NCBI RefSeq assembly: GCF_001428335.1
Contig: NZ_LMSG01000018.1
Location: forward strand, 124,001-188,000
Direction: 5' to 3'
Length of the DNA stretch: 64,000 bases
From: Arthrobacter sp. Soil762
GTDB taxonomy: Bacteria > Actinomycetota > Actinomycetes > Actinomycetales > Micrococcaceae
A program made the position numbers and the translations under genes. Shown here piece by piece: positions 19,196-28,497 of this stretch (the first letter of the stretch is position 1; each line of letters opens with the position of its first letter). The notes under the pieces are model-generated. The model worked only from the letters and a program-made list of their open reading frames with translations, was not told the origin of the DNA and did no database searches.

Positions 19196-20818
19196 TCACA
19201 GGCCCCGGAGCCGGTGCAGGAGAAGGGCGACATGCAGCGAGGTCCGGGATTCCGCGTCGTCGAGGTCCACGCCGAGTAGCTCCTCAAGGCGGCCCAGCCG
19301 GGAATACATGGTGGGGCGGCTCAGGTACCCACTGCGCGCCATGGCTGATTTGTTACCGCCGGACTCGAGGTACCGGCCCAGCAACTCGAGCAGCCCGCCC
19401 TTGCCTTTCGCCTCGGCCTGCAGCACTGCAGAGAGCTCCGATTCGACGAACTGCTGCACCCTCGGATCATTGCGCAGCAGGGCGAGCAAGCCGCGGAGCC
19501 GGACGTCCGTGGCACGGTAGAACGGCTTGCCGGGTTCGCGGAGGGTCGCCGCGGTTTCGGCCACATGTGCGGCTTCGTCGATGCCCGCCGCCGCTTCCAG
19601 CAGCGAGGTACAGTTGCGCCCGACGCCGATGGTCCAGTCAGGCGGCACGTCACCGGCGTGGGCGGCCAGCGCGTCCGCGAGGCGGTGCAGCGTCGGTTCC
19701 TCAACCTGCTTTGCAGGAAGGGCCAGAATCATGCCCACCGAGCCGGACTGGATGCTCGCTGTCAGCGCAATGCTCGCGGTGGATTTCAACACCCGGGCCA
19801 GCAGCTCCAGCAGGGCCCGCTCCTGTTGCTGCCCCGCGAGCGGATCCCCGGGTGGTGCCGCGGTCCCGGGAAAAGCGGTCCGGAACACCACCGGCACGTA
19901 GTAGGGTGAGCGTCTGAGGCCCAGTGCGGCGGCGCGGGCCTGCGCTTCGCCCTCGCTCAGCCCGCGGGGCTGACGCAAGGCATTCAGGAGCCCGGCCTGC
20001 GCCTGATGGCTCAGCTCGCGCCGGTCCCGTTCAGCCAGGCGGTTGATGGCCAGCGTCTGGGCGGCGCGTTCCAGCACCATGGCCGCCGCGTCGTCGTCCT
20101 CCAGCGGCACAGGCACCACAAGCCGGCCCCACAGTTGCCGACGCACTCCGACCGGCGTCTGCAGCCACGCCTCCGGACCGGTCCGGGACGTCGCCGACGG
20201 GGACGGCGTGGTCCGCGACCGCCGCTCCCAGTCGGCGAGCAGCTCGGTAGTACGGAGTTGCCGGGACGAATAGGCGAGGACAAGATGCGAAAGGTCCTCC
20301 AGGACCACCGGAGCGCCGATCATGGCGGCGGCCCGCTCCACGACTTCCTCGGTCCCGGCACTTTCCAGGCTCAGCACCGTGAAGGCTTCGTGGACGTCGC
20401 GGGCCCGTTCCACCCTTTGCAGCTGCTCGGCAACGATCATCCGATGCACAATCTCCGTGATCTCCACGAAGCGCACGCGCCGTTCCACCACGATCACGGG
20501 TAGGGAAGTGCTCAGCGCCGCCATGCGCAGGGCGTCCAGGCTGCGCTTCCGGTTTCCGATGACTTCCACGATCAGGCCGGAGGCTGCTGCGTTCTCCAGG
20601 GACCGGATGAACGACGCAGTGAGGCCGGGGTTCTTTTCCAGTTCCATGCCCGTCGTGAGAACAAGCTCTCCGCCGGAAAGCAACCCGGAAATGTCGAGCA
20701 CTTCGCTCACGTGGACCCAGCGCACGGGGGTGTCCAGGCCGCTGGGGGCACCCAGGAGCCGCGGCTTGGCCTCCCGCAGCACGGGGAGCTCGAGAATGGA
20801 GCGGACGGTGGGCAACAT
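19196..20818 (-). CDS. PucR family transcriptional regulator
   Basis: A 540-residue regulator with an N-terminal PucR purine-catabolism-type sensing domain (about residues 1-125), a middle GGDEF-like region, and a C-terminal helix-turn-helix (about 475-535) with K-S-A-M-A-R-S-G-Y-L-S-R-P-T-M-Y-S-R-L. PucR proteins activate purine, amino acid or GABA catabolism genes. It is divergent from mmsA and the aminotransferase gene, which are its probable targets. The start codon ATG 20818 lies inside a perfect palindrome (20818-20832), implying autoregulation. Confidence 0.88.
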   Translation of the reverse strand: MLPTVRSILELPVLREAKPRLLGAPSGLDTPVRWVHVSEVLDISGLLSGGELVLTTGMELEKNPGLTASFIRSLENAAASGLIVEVIGNRKRSLDALRMAALSTSLPVIVVERRVRFVEITEIVHRMIVAEQLQRVERARDVHEAFTVLSLESAGTEEVVERAAAMIGAPVVLEDLSHLVLAYSSRQLRTTELLADWERRSRTTPSPSATSRTGPEAWLQTPVGVRRQLWGRLVVPVPLEDDDAAAMVLERAAQTLAINRLAERDRRELSHQAQAGLLNALRQPRGLSEGEAQARAAALGLRRSPYYVPVVFRTAFPGTAAPPGDPLAGQQQERALLELLARVLKSTASIALTASIQSGSVGMILALPAKQVEEPTLHRLADALAAHAGDVPPDWTIGVGRNCTSLLEAAAGIDEAAHVAETAATLREPGKPFYRATDVRLRGLLALLRNDPRVQQFVESELSAVLQAEAKGKGGLLELLGRYLESGGNKSAMARSGYLSRPTMYSRLGRLEELLGVDLDDAESRTSLHVALLLHRLRGL

Positions 20819-20832
20819 TTACAAAGTGTAAA
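20818..20832. promoter_or_regulatory. Palindrome at the PucR gene start, likely operator
   Basis: TTTACA-AAG-TGTAAA is a perfect inverted repeat overlapping the PucR start codon, in the 126-bp gap shared with mmsA. A further TTTACA half-site lies at 20849-20854, 31 bp away (three helical turns). It is a good candidate for PucR binding and for coupling control of both directions. Confidence 0.55.
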
Positions 20833-20944
20833 GCAGGATGCCATTTCCTTTACAGGCCGCAACTTACGTCAGGCCTCCGCAGCGGACACACTGGACGCAA
20901 CGCACACAGCACCCAACCCTTTTCTGAACAAACCAGGAGAACCC

Positions 20945-22432
20945 GTGAACACGATCGAGCACTGGATTAACGGAAGCTACGTTCCCGCCGGCGAGCGCAC
21001 CGCCCCCGTCACCAACCCGGCCACGGGCAAGATCACCGCGCAGGTGGCACTGGCGAGCACGGAGGACGGCAACGCCGCCGTCGCCGCCGCCAAGGCTGCC
21101 TTCCCGGCCTGGCGCGATACCTCCCTGGCCCGCCGCGTCCAGATCATGTTCGCGTTCCGCGAGCTCCTGAACGCCCGCAAGGACGAGCTCGCCGCGATCA
21201 TCACCTCGGAGCACGGCAAGGTCCTGGACGACGCCCTGGGCGAAGTCACCCGCGGCCAGGAAGTGGTGGAATTCGCCTGCGGCATCCCGCACCTGATCAA
21301 GGGCAGCTACACGGAGAACGCCTCCACCAAGGTGGACATCCACTCCATCCGCCAGGCCCTGGGCCCGGTGGCCATCATCAGCCCGTTCAATTTCCCGGCC
21401 ATGGTGCCCATGTGGTTCTTCCCCATCGCCATCGCCGCCGGCAACACCGTGATCATCAAGCCCAGCGAAAAGGTCCCCACGGCCGCCAACTGGATGGCCG
21501 AGCTGTGGAAGGAAGCCGGCCTGCCGGACGGCGTCTTCAACGTCCTTCAGGGCGACAAGGTCGCCGTCGACACCCTGCTCACGCACCCCGACGTCAAGGC
21601 CGTCTCCTTCGTCGGCTCCACCCCCATCGCTAAGTACGTCTACGAGACCGCCACGGCCAACGGCAAGCGCGTCCAGGCCCTGGGCGGCGCCAAGAACCAC
21701 ATGATCGTGCTGCCCGACGCCGATCTGAACCTCGCCGCCGATGCCGCCGTCAACGCCGGCTTCGGTTCCGCTGGCGAGCGCTGCATGGCCATCTCCGCCC
21801 TCCTTGCCGTGGGTGACATCGCCGACGAACTCGTGGCGAAGATCGCCGAGCGCGCCCGGGGGCTCCGCACTGGCGACGGCCTTCGTGGCTGCGACATGGG
21901 CCCGCTGGTCACGTCCCAGCACCGTGACAAGGTGTCCGGGTACGTCGACGCCGGTGAAGCGGCAGGTGCCACGCTCGTCGTCGACGGCCGGAACATTGCG
22001 CCTGACGCCGAGGGCGACGGCTTCTTCGTCGGCCCAACGCTGTTCGACAAAGTCACCACCGACATGACCATCTACCGCGACGAAATCTTCGGCCCTGTCC
22101 TTTCGGTGGTCCGCGTGGACAGCTACGACGATGCACTCGCCACCATCAACGCCAACCCGTATGGCAACGGCACCGCAATCTTCACCAACGACGGCGGAGC
22201 GGCCCGCCGCTTCGAGAACGAGGTCGAGGTGGGCATGGTGGGCATCAACGTCCCCGTCCCCGTCCCCATGGCCTACTACTCCTTCGGCGGCTGGAAGAAC
22301 TCGCTGTTCGGAGACACCCACGCGCACGGCGCCGAGGGCGTCGGCTTCTTCACCCGGGGCAAAGCCGTCACCACCCGCTGGTTGGATCCGAGCCACGGCG
22401 GCATCAACCTCGGCTTCCCGCAGAACGCCTGA
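20945..22432 (+). CDS. mmsA: CoA-acylating methylmalonate-semialdehyde dehydrogenase
   Basis: A 495-residue aldehyde dehydrogenase of the MmsA/IolA type. The catalytic Cys280 is in S-A-G-E-R-C-M-A-I-S. L-G-G-A-K-N-H stands where ordinary aldehyde dehydrogenases have the general-base Glu; this replacement lets CoA, not water, release the acyl group. It turns methylmalonate semialdehyde into propionyl-CoA, and malonate semialdehyde into acetyl-CoA, with NAD. GTG 20945 is chosen for AGGAGA at 20935-20940. The class III aminotransferase follows after 29 bases, and the two steps are consecutive in beta-alanine or 3-aminoisobutyrate breakdown. Confidence 0.93.
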   Translation: MNTIEHWINGSYVPAGERTAPVTNPATGKITAQVALASTEDGNAAVAAAKAAFPAWRDTSLARRVQIMFAFRELLNARKDELAAIITSEHGKVLDDALGEVTRGQEVVEFACGIPHLIKGSYTENASTKVDIHSIRQALGPVAIISPFNFPAMVPMWFFPIAIAAGNTVIIKPSEKVPTAANWMAELWKEAGLPDGVFNVLQGDKVAVDTLLTHPDVKAVSFVGSTPIAKYVYETATANGKRVQALGGAKNHMIVLPDADLNLAADAAVNAGFGSAGERCMAISALLAVGDIADELVAKIAERARGLRTGDGLRGCDMGPLVTSQHRDKVSGYVDAGEAAGATLVVDGRNIAPDAEGDGFFVGPTLFDKVTTDMTIYRDEIFGPVLSVVRVDSYDDALATINANPYGNGTAIFTNDGGAARRFENEVEVGMVGINVPVPVPMAYYSFGGWKNSLFGDTHAHGAEGVGFFTRGKAVTTRWLDPSHGGINLGFPQNA

Positions 22433-22461
22433 TCCACGCCATTCGAACAGGAGACAGAGAC

Positions 22462-23853
22462 ATGATTTCCACCATAGACAGCGTGCTCCTTCCCGAACGG
22501 ACCGAGCCGCACCCCGCCGTCGACACCGCCGCGGCCCGGCGGGCCTACGCGCTGGACCGCAAGCACGTTTTCCACTCCTGGTCCGCCCAGGAGCTGCTGG
22601 ACCCGATGGTCATCTCGGCTGCTGCGGGTTCGTATGTGTGGGACGGTGAGGGCAACCGGTACCTCGACTTCTCCTCACAGCTGGTCAACACGAACATCGG
22701 CCACCAGCACCCTGCCGTGGTTGCGGCCATAGCCGCCCAGGCGGCCAAGCTGTGCACCATCGCCCCGAGTTACGCCAACGAGGCCCGCTCCGAGGCGGCA
22801 CGGCTGATCGCCGCGCGCACCCCGGGCGAGCTGAACAAGATCTTCTTCACCAACGGCGGCGCCGACGCCAACGAGCACGCCGTGCGCATGGCCCGGCTGC
22901 ACACCGGTCGGCAGAAGGTCCTCTCCGCATACCGCTCGTACCACGGCGGCACGCAGCTGGCCGTCAACATCACGGGCGACCCGCGGCGCTGGGCCAACGA
23001 CACCGCCAGCACCGGCACCGTGCACTTCTTCCCGCCGTACCTGTACCGCACGGCCTTCCACTCCACCACGGAAGCGGAGGAGAGCCAGCGCGCCCTGCAG
23101 CACCTCGAGCAGCTCATCGTGCTCGAAGGGGCCGCGACCATCGCGGCCCTGATGCTGGAGAGCATCCCAGGCTCGGCCGGCATCTACGTGCCTCCCGCCG
23201 GGTACATGCAGGGGGTGCGGGAACTATGCACCAAGTACGGCATCATGTTCATCGCGGACGAGGTCATGGCCGGCTTCGGCCGCACCGGCAAGTGGTTCGC
23301 CGTGGAGCACTTCGACGTCGTCCCGGACCTGCTGACCTTCGCCAAAGGCGTCAACTCCGGTTACGTTCCCTTGGGCGGCGTGGCGATCAGCCCGGAAATC
23401 GCGGCGACGTTCGCCACCAAGCCCTACCCGGGCGGCCTGACGTACTCGGGCCACCCGCTGGCCACCGCGGCAGCCGTTGCCACCATCAACGCGATGGAAA
23501 AGGAAGGCATCGTGGACCACGCAGCCGCCCTGGGTGGTGACATCATCGGCCCGGCGTTGGCCGGTTTCGCCGCACGGCACAAGTCCGTGGGCGAAGTCCG
23601 CGGCACGGGTGTCTTCTGGGCCATTGAACTGGTCAAGGACCGTGCGACGCGCGAGCCGCTGGCCCCATACGGGGCCTCCAGCCCGGAGATGAACCAGCTC
23701 ATTGCCGCCTGCAGGTCCCGCGGCCTGATCCCGTTCGCGAACTTCAACCGCATCCACGTGGTCCCGCCATGCAACATCAGCGTGGAGGACCTGAAGGCCG
23801 GCCTCGCGATCCTGGACGAAGTGCTGGACATCGCAGACACCTTCGCTGTCTGA
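22462..23853 (+). CDS. Class III (omega-amino acid) aminotransferase
   Basis: A 463-residue fold-type I PLP enzyme of the aspartate aminotransferase family, class III. The PLP-binding Asp is in F-I-A-D-E-V-M-A-G-F-G-R-T-G and the Schiff-base Lys in L-T-F-A-K-G-V-N. These enzymes act on omega-amino groups of beta-alanine, GABA, 3-aminoisobutyrate, taurine or putrescine. Being directly behind mmsA, it probably makes malonate or methylmalonate semialdehyde for MmsA. A GGAGA sequence precedes ATG 22462 with good spacing. The exact amino donor is inferred from context only. Confidence 0.88.
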   Translation: MISTIDSVLLPERTEPHPAVDTAAARRAYALDRKHVFHSWSAQELLDPMVISAAAGSYVWDGEGNRYLDFSSQLVNTNIGHQHPAVVAAIAAQAAKLCTIAPSYANEARSEAARLIAARTPGELNKIFFTNGGADANEHAVRMARLHTGRQKVLSAYRSYHGGTQLAVNITGDPRRWANDTASTGTVHFFPPYLYRTAFHSTTEAEESQRALQHLEQLIVLEGAATIAALMLESIPGSAGIYVPPAGYMQGVRELCTKYGIMFIADEVMAGFGRTGKWFAVEHFDVVPDLLTFAKGVNSGYVPLGGVAISPEIAATFATKPYPGGLTYSGHPLATAAAVATINAMEKEGIVDHAAALGGDIIGPALAGFAARHKSVGEVRGTGVFWAIELVKDRATREPLAPYGASSPEMNQLIAACRSRGLIPFANFNRIHVVPPCNISVEDLKAGLAILDEVLDIADTFAV

Positions 23854-23910
23854 GAAACCGTATGCCGGGACCTGTGCCGATCTGACCTGAACATCGTGTT
23901 CAACGCGAAA

Positions 23911-23965
23911 GCGCCGGCGTCCGCAGCAGGAAAATGGGGGAAAACCTGCTGCGGACCACCGGCGC
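23911..23965. terminator. Long hairpin after the mmsA-aminotransferase operon
   Basis: GCGCCGG and GTCCGCAGCAGG on the left (23911-23930) pair with CCTGCTGCGGAC and CCGGCGC on the right (23945-23965). The loop is 14 nt and purine-rich, with one small internal mismatch. There is no T-run. The position 58 bp after the aminotransferase stop suggests a terminator. The remainder of the gap up to proC (23966-24156) shows nothing I can name. Confidence 0.6.
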
Positions 23966-24156
23966 CTCGGGCAAACATCCCCATGCTTGCCGCATCACTC
24001 GCACCCTCAATGAGGTAATAACTACGTTAGGCGGCGAAGTTGTGTGCAAGCTGCAGCGAACATGGGAGTCCGCTGTGAATCGGTTTCGGCGGGTTCCCGC
24101 TTTTTCCGATTCGTTCCATCTCTGCAGCCGCCCACTCGAACTGCAATGATGGAACC

Positions 24157-24990
24157 ATGAGCAACCGAATCGCCTTTCTGGGCTGTGGATCCATGAACGA
24201 AGCCATCCTCTCCGGCCTTCTGGCCGCCGGGACCAACCCCGCCGACGTCATAGCTACAGTCAGGCGTGCGGATCGCGCCGAGGAACTGGCGTTGCGCCAC
24301 CTCGGTATTACGGCCGTCGCCGGCGAAGAGGAACCCGACAACAACAAGGACGCGGCCAAGGGATCCGCCGTCGTAATCCTTGGCGTCAAACCGGTGGGCA
24401 TCGTCGACCTGGCCCGCGAAATCAGCGGCTCCCTGTCCCCGGACGCCATTGTTGTCAGCGTCGCCGCAGCCGTATCGCTGGCGCAGCTGGAAGCCGCACT
24501 GCCTCCCGGACAGCCGGTGATCCGCACCATGCCGAACACCCCTTCCAAACTGGGCCGCGGCGTCGTTTCCGTCTCACCCGGAACCAACTGCACGCCGGAA
24601 CAGCTCAAGACCGTCAAGGACATCCTGCGGGCCGCGGGCACCGTGGTGGAGGTGCCCGAGGAGCAGGTGGACGCGTTGTCGGCCATCAGCGGCTCCGGTC
24701 CCGCCTACGCGTTCTACCTGGCCGAGGCGATGGCAGCGGCGGGTGTCGAACTGGGCCTGGATCCCGAGTTGTCGCTGCTCCTGGCCCGCGAGACAGTCGC
24801 AGGCGCGGGCTTTATGCTGGCCGAGCCGGGCGCCGACCCCTCAGCCCTGCGCAAGGGCGTGACCAGCCCCAACGGCACCACCGAACGGGCCATCGCCACC
24901 TTCGACGACCGCGGCATTCCGGCCATCATCGCCGCCGGCGCCCGCGCCGCAGCGGACCGCTCGGCGGAGATCACCAGGCAGCTCGGCTGA
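24157..24990 (+). CDS. proC: Pyrroline-5-carboxylate reductase
   Basis: A 277-residue enzyme catalysing the last step of proline synthesis with NAD(P)H. The N-terminal dinucleotide site is F-L-G-C-G-S-M-N-E-A-I. The motif M-P-N-T-P follows near residue 128, and the C-terminal signature S-G-S-G-P-A-Y-A-F leads into the dimer helices. Length and motifs are complete. It stands alone: the hairpin at 23911-23965 separates it from the upstream operon, and the ktr genes converge on it from the right with no gap. No Shine-Dalgarno is seen before ATG 24157; AATGAT is 6 nt upstream. Confidence 0.95.
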   Translation: MSNRIAFLGCGSMNEAILSGLLAAGTNPADVIATVRRADRAEELALRHLGITAVAGEEEPDNNKDAAKGSAVVILGVKPVGIVDLAREISGSLSPDAIVVSVAAAVSLAQLEAALPPGQPVIRTMPNTPSKLGRGVVSVSPGTNCTPEQLKTVKDILRAAGTVVEVPEEQVDALSAISGSGPAYAFYLAEAMAAAGVELGLDPELSLLLARETVAGAGFMLAEPGADPSALRKGVTSPNGTTERAIATFDDRGIPAIIAAGARAAADRSAEITRQLG

Positions 24991-25677
24991 CTACGGCCGC
25001 GCCGCGAACCGTTCCAGCAGGTCCACGTGCCCGGACACGATCAGCATGTCGCGGGAGGACACCTTGGTTTCGGGTCGGGCGTAGGTGAAGTCCTCGCCGG
25101 GCGACTTCACGCCCACGATGGTCACGCCGTACTTGGAGCGCACCTTGGACTCATCCAGTGTGAAGCCCACCGTCTCGCGCGGCGGGTACATTTTCACGAT
25201 GGCGAAGTCGTCGTCGAACTCGATGAAGTCCAGCATGCGGCCGGAGACCAGGTGCGCGGCACGGACGCCGGCGTCAGCCTCGGGGTAGATCACGTGGTTC
25301 GCGCCGATCCGGGTGAGGATCTTGCCGTGTGATGGCGTGATGGCCTTGACCCAGAGGTGCTCGATGCCCAGGTCCACCAGGTTCACGGTGATCAGCACGG
25401 AGGACTCGATCGAGGTGCCCACGCCACAAACGGCGGAGCTGAACTCCTGTGCACCGAGCTGGCGCAGCGCATCAATGTTGGTGGCATCGGCCTCCACCAC
25501 GTGCGTGAGGAGCGGCGCCCATTTCTGGACCAAGGACCGGTCGCGCTCGATCGCCAGCACCTCGCGGCCCTGTTTCACGAGCTGCTCGGCGGTGGACGAG
25601 CCGAAGCGGCCCAACCCGATCACCAAGACCGGCGCGTTATGGGCGGGGCGGTTGGGGGCGCCTGAGGAATTAGCCAA
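24991..25677 (-). CDS. ktrA: Potassium uptake regulatory subunit, RCK/TrkA-N domain
   Basis: A 228-residue cytosolic RCK protein. The Rossmann domain has G-L-G-R-F-G-S-S and binds NAD or ATP; a TrkA-C domain (about residues 140-225) follows. It gates the KtrB membrane channel encoded just upstream. I use TTG 25677: it is preceded by GGAAGAGAGG at 25695-25686 and its start overlaps the ktrB stop by 8 bases. It also gives the usual N-terminus of the family. Its stop touches the proC stop (convergent, no gap). TrkA-C domains in Gram-positives often bind c-di-AMP; this is not visible here. Confidence 0.87.
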   Translation of the reverse strand: MANSSGAPNRPAHNAPVLVIGLGRFGSSTAEQLVKQGREVLAIERDRSLVQKWAPLLTHVVEADATNIDALRQLGAQEFSSAVCGVGTSIESSVLITVNLVDLGIEHLWVKAITPSHGKILTRIGANHVIYPEADAGVRAAHLVSGRMLDFIEFDDDFAIVKMYPPRETVGFTLDESKVRSKYGVTIVGVKSPGEDFTYARPETKVSSRDMLIVSGHVDLLERFAARP

Positions 25678-27103
25678 TGATGGGCCTCTCTTCCGGGTAG
25701 TGGAATAGCTGGCTGCGCTGGCGCAATGCCAGCCCAGCGGCAAGGGTAACGGTGCCGACGCGGCCCGCGAACATCAGGGCCGTGAGGACATAAACGCCCG
25801 ACGGCGGCAGTTCGGCGCTGAGGTTGGTGCTCAGCCCCACGGTGGCGAAGGCGGAAATGGTTTCGAACAGGACCCGGTCCAGGGATGCGCCGCTGATCTG
25901 CAGGAGCAGGAACGCCGAGACGGAGACCAGCGTGGCGCCGGCCACGATCACGGAGATAGCCACCCGCATGGTGCCCTGCGGGATGGTGCGGCCGTACACC
26001 TTCACGTCGGAGTCGCCGCGGGCCTCCGCGGCGATGGCGAGGAACATTACGGCGATGGTGGTCACCTTGATGCCGCCCGCCGTCGACGCCGAACCGCCGC
26101 CGGCGAACATAAGGGCGTCGGTGAGCAGCATGGTGGTGGATTCCATGTGGTTCTGGTCCACCAGGTTGAACCCGCCGGACCTCGTCATAACGGACGCAAA
26201 CAACGAGTGGGCGATCTTGTCGCCGAGGTCCATGTGGGCGATGGTCCGCACGTTGTCCCACTCCATCAGCGCCCACAGCACGGTGCCGGCGGCCAGCAGG
26301 ATGAAGGACACCTGGATGGTGAGCTTGGTGTGCAGGTTCCACATTTTCCAGTTGAGCCCGTTCTGCTGCAGGACCATCACCACGGGGAAACCCAGGCTGC
26401 CCAGGAACACGCCGAGCATCAGCGGGATGAGGATCCACAGGTCGGTCTCGTAGGGCACAATCCCGTCCGAATGAGGCGTGAAGCCGGCGTTGTTGAACGA
26501 GGAAATGGAGTAGAAGACTCCGTGCCACACCGACTGCCAGAAGGGCTCGCCCAGCGTCATAAACCGGGGGACCAGGGCCAGTGCCAGCACGCCCTCGATC
26601 ACCACGGACGTCACGATGACGATCCGCAGCAGCGTACCCACTTCACCGAGCCGGCCGGCGTTGTTCATGGCCTCCTGCGCGATGAGCTTGCCGCGGACGC
26701 CAAGCTTCTTGCTCACCATGAGGGCCAGCAGCGACGCGAGCGTCAGGGTTCCCAAACCGCCCACGAAGATGCCGATCAGGATGACCAGCTGGCCGAAGAA
26801 GGACCAGTGCACCGCCGTCGAAACAACCGTCAGGCCGGTCACGCAGACCGCAGACACCGCGGTGAACAGGGCCTGATGTATCGGAGTGGCCGCACCGGTG
26901 GCGGAGGAGACGGGCAGGGAGAGGATGAACGTGAAGACCAGGCAGACCGCCCCGAAGGCACTCAGGGCAAGCCGGGCGGGCGACGTATTGGCAATATCGT
27001 CAACGAAGTCGCGTACGCGGGTGAAGATCCAGAGACCTTCGCGCTCCGGTGCGGCGGGGTGCCAGCTGGCCGGGTTCCGGGGCCTCGACTGGCGTTGCGT
27101 CAT
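25670..27103 (-). CDS. ktrB: Potassium uptake transmembrane subunit KtrB/TrkH
   Basis: A 477-residue membrane protein of the Trk/Ktr superfamily with four membrane-pore-membrane repeats. The filter regions show V-T-G-L-T-V-V, N-N-A-G-F-T-P, T-R-S-G-G-F-N-L and T-V-G-L-S-T-N; one Gly per repeat sets K+ selectivity. Length matches KtrB. It works with the RCK protein encoded immediately downstream for Na+-dependent K+ uptake in osmotic and pH homeostasis. GTG or ATG choice is settled by the M-T-Q-R-Q-S N-terminus at 27103. The gene is divergent from the AcuC-like gene across about 100 bp. Confidence 0.92.
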   Translation of the reverse strand: MTQRQSRPRNPASWHPAAPEREGLWIFTRVRDFVDDIANTSPARLALSAFGAVCLVFTFILSLPVSSATGAATPIHQALFTAVSAVCVTGLTVVSTAVHWSFFGQLVILIGIFVGGLGTLTLASLLALMVSKKLGVRGKLIAQEAMNNAGRLGEVGTLLRIVIVTSVVIEGVLALALVPRFMTLGEPFWQSVWHGVFYSISSFNNAGFTPHSDGIVPYETDLWILIPLMLGVFLGSLGFPVVMVLQQNGLNWKMWNLHTKLTIQVSFILLAAGTVLWALMEWDNVRTIAHMDLGDKIAHSLFASVMTRSGGFNLVDQNHMESTTMLLTDALMFAGGGSASTAGGIKVTTIAVMFLAIAAEARGDSDVKVYGRTIPQGTMRVAISVIVAGATLVSVSAFLLLQISGASLDRVLFETISAFATVGLSTNLSAELPPSGVYVLTALMFAGRVGTVTLAAGLALRQRSQLFHYPEERPIIG

Positions 27104-27206
27104 GGGGGCTTTTCCTCGGTTGAAACTGTTTCCTCCAGTAGTAAACCACTAATGCCCGCGTAATGGCCGGGCTGGGGCAGTGGCGTCCTCCGGTAGCCTG
27201 TCATTG

Positions 27207-28418
27207 ATGACATTCCTGCCCGGTCTCAGCCAGCCCGCGCCACCGACGATGGTGGTGTGGAATTCAGCCATGACGGCCTACAATTTCGGCCCGGGCCACC
27301 CCATGGCTCCGGCACGGCTGGACCTGACGGCCCGGCTTTCCCGCAGCCTCGGCCTGTTGGACCTTGCGCATGTGTCCGTGGAGGCTCCGGAGGTTGCGTC
27401 CGATGCCGAACTGGAAACGGTTCACTCGCCTGAGTTTGTGGCTGCGGTCCGCCGGGTCAGCGACGACCCGACCTCGCCGGATGAAGCCCGCGGACTGGGC
27501 ACCGACGACGATCCGTCCTTCGCCGGCATGCATGACGCCGCCGCGAGGCTTGCAGGAGGATCTTTGGTCGCCGCGTCCGCCATCCTGGACGGATCCGCGC
27601 TCCACGCCGTGAACTTCGGCGGGGGCATGCACCACGCGGCCCGCGACCGCGCCAGCGGCTTCTGCATCTACAACGACTCCGCCTTGGCCGTCCAGAGACT
27701 GCTCGACGGCGGCATCCGCCGCGTGGCGTACATCGACGTCGATGCGCACCACGGCGACGGGACGGAAAGCATTTTCTGGGACGACCCCCGGGTCCTGACC
27801 ATCTCCCTGCATGAAAGCGGACTCACGCTTTTCCCCGGGACCGGCTTCGCGAACGAGATCGGCGGTCCGCAGGCTGAGGGCAGCGCCGTCAACGTTGCCC
27901 TGCCGTCGGGCACCGGCGATGCCGGCTGGCTGCGGGCTTTCCACGCCGTGGTGCCGCAGCTCGTGGGCGCGTTCCAGCCGGAAGTCATCGTCAGCCAGCA
28001 CGGCTGCGACTCGCACCGCCTCGACCCGTTGGCCCATCTGAACATCAGTGTGGACGGCCAGCGTGAGGTGGCCACCGCCGTCGGGAATCTCGCTGCCCGG
28101 CACTGCGGGGGCCGATGGATCGCCACGGGCGGCGGCGGGTACAGCGTCACCGACGTTGTGCCGCGCTCCTGGAGCCACCTGATCGCCATCGCCGCCGGGC
28201 GCCCCGTTCCGCTCCGGACCTCGGTGCCGGAGGATTGGCGCATGTATGTTTCGGACAAGTTCGGCGTGGACACCCCGGGCCTGATGGGTGATGACGTGGA
28301 GCTCTGGTGGCGGTCCTGGGAAGTGGGCTTTGACCCCAACGACGCCGTGGACCGCACCGTCATGGCCACCCGCAAAGCCGTTTTCCCGTTGCACGGCCTT
28401 GATCCCTGGTTCGACTGA
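27207..28418 (+). CDS. Acetoin utilisation / histone-deacetylase family protein (AcuC-like)
   Basis: A 403-residue arginase-deacetylase fold enzyme. Zn-site and active-site motifs are G-G-M-H-H-A-A, D-V-D-A-H-H-G-D-G-T and a later D-S-H-R-L-D-P-L. In Bacillus, AcuC deacetylates acetyl-CoA synthetase; actinobacterial relatives are presumed protein or small-molecule deacetylases. I prefer ATG 27207: TAGCCT (27194-27199) is 7 nt upstream and no Shine-Dalgarno is present, so it is probably leaderless. GTG 27180 is an in-frame alternative. No acetoin genes are nearby, so the acetoin link is by family name only. Confidence 0.87.
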   Translation: MTFLPGLSQPAPPTMVVWNSAMTAYNFGPGHPMAPARLDLTARLSRSLGLLDLAHVSVEAPEVASDAELETVHSPEFVAAVRRVSDDPTSPDEARGLGTDDDPSFAGMHDAAARLAGGSLVAASAILDGSALHAVNFGGGMHHAARDRASGFCIYNDSALAVQRLLDGGIRRVAYIDVDAHHGDGTESIFWDDPRVLTISLHESGLTLFPGTGFANEIGGPQAEGSAVNVALPSGTGDAGWLRAFHAVVPQLVGAFQPEVIVSQHGCDSHRLDPLAHLNISVDGQREVATAVGNLAARHCGGRWIATGGGGYSVTDVVPRSWSHLIAIAAGRPVPLRTSVPEDWRMYVSDKFGVDTPGLMGDDVELWWRSWEVGFDPNDAVDRTVMATRKAVFPLHGLDPWFD

Positions 28419-28497
28419 TCCTTCTTCAACCCACGCGGGGCGGTCACGGGCGAAATAGTTGATGCCTGGCGGCGTATATGTCGCTAGGGTGGGAGTC

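Noticed and set aside
20711..20944. N-terminal extension of mmsA
   Set aside because: It overlaps the divergent PucR gene and is not dehydrogenase-like; GTG 20945 has a good Shine-Dalgarno.
24991..25743. Longer KtrA from an upstream start at 25743
   Set aside because: The extension lies within the ktrB coding end and is not RCK-like; TTG 25677 has a ribosome site.
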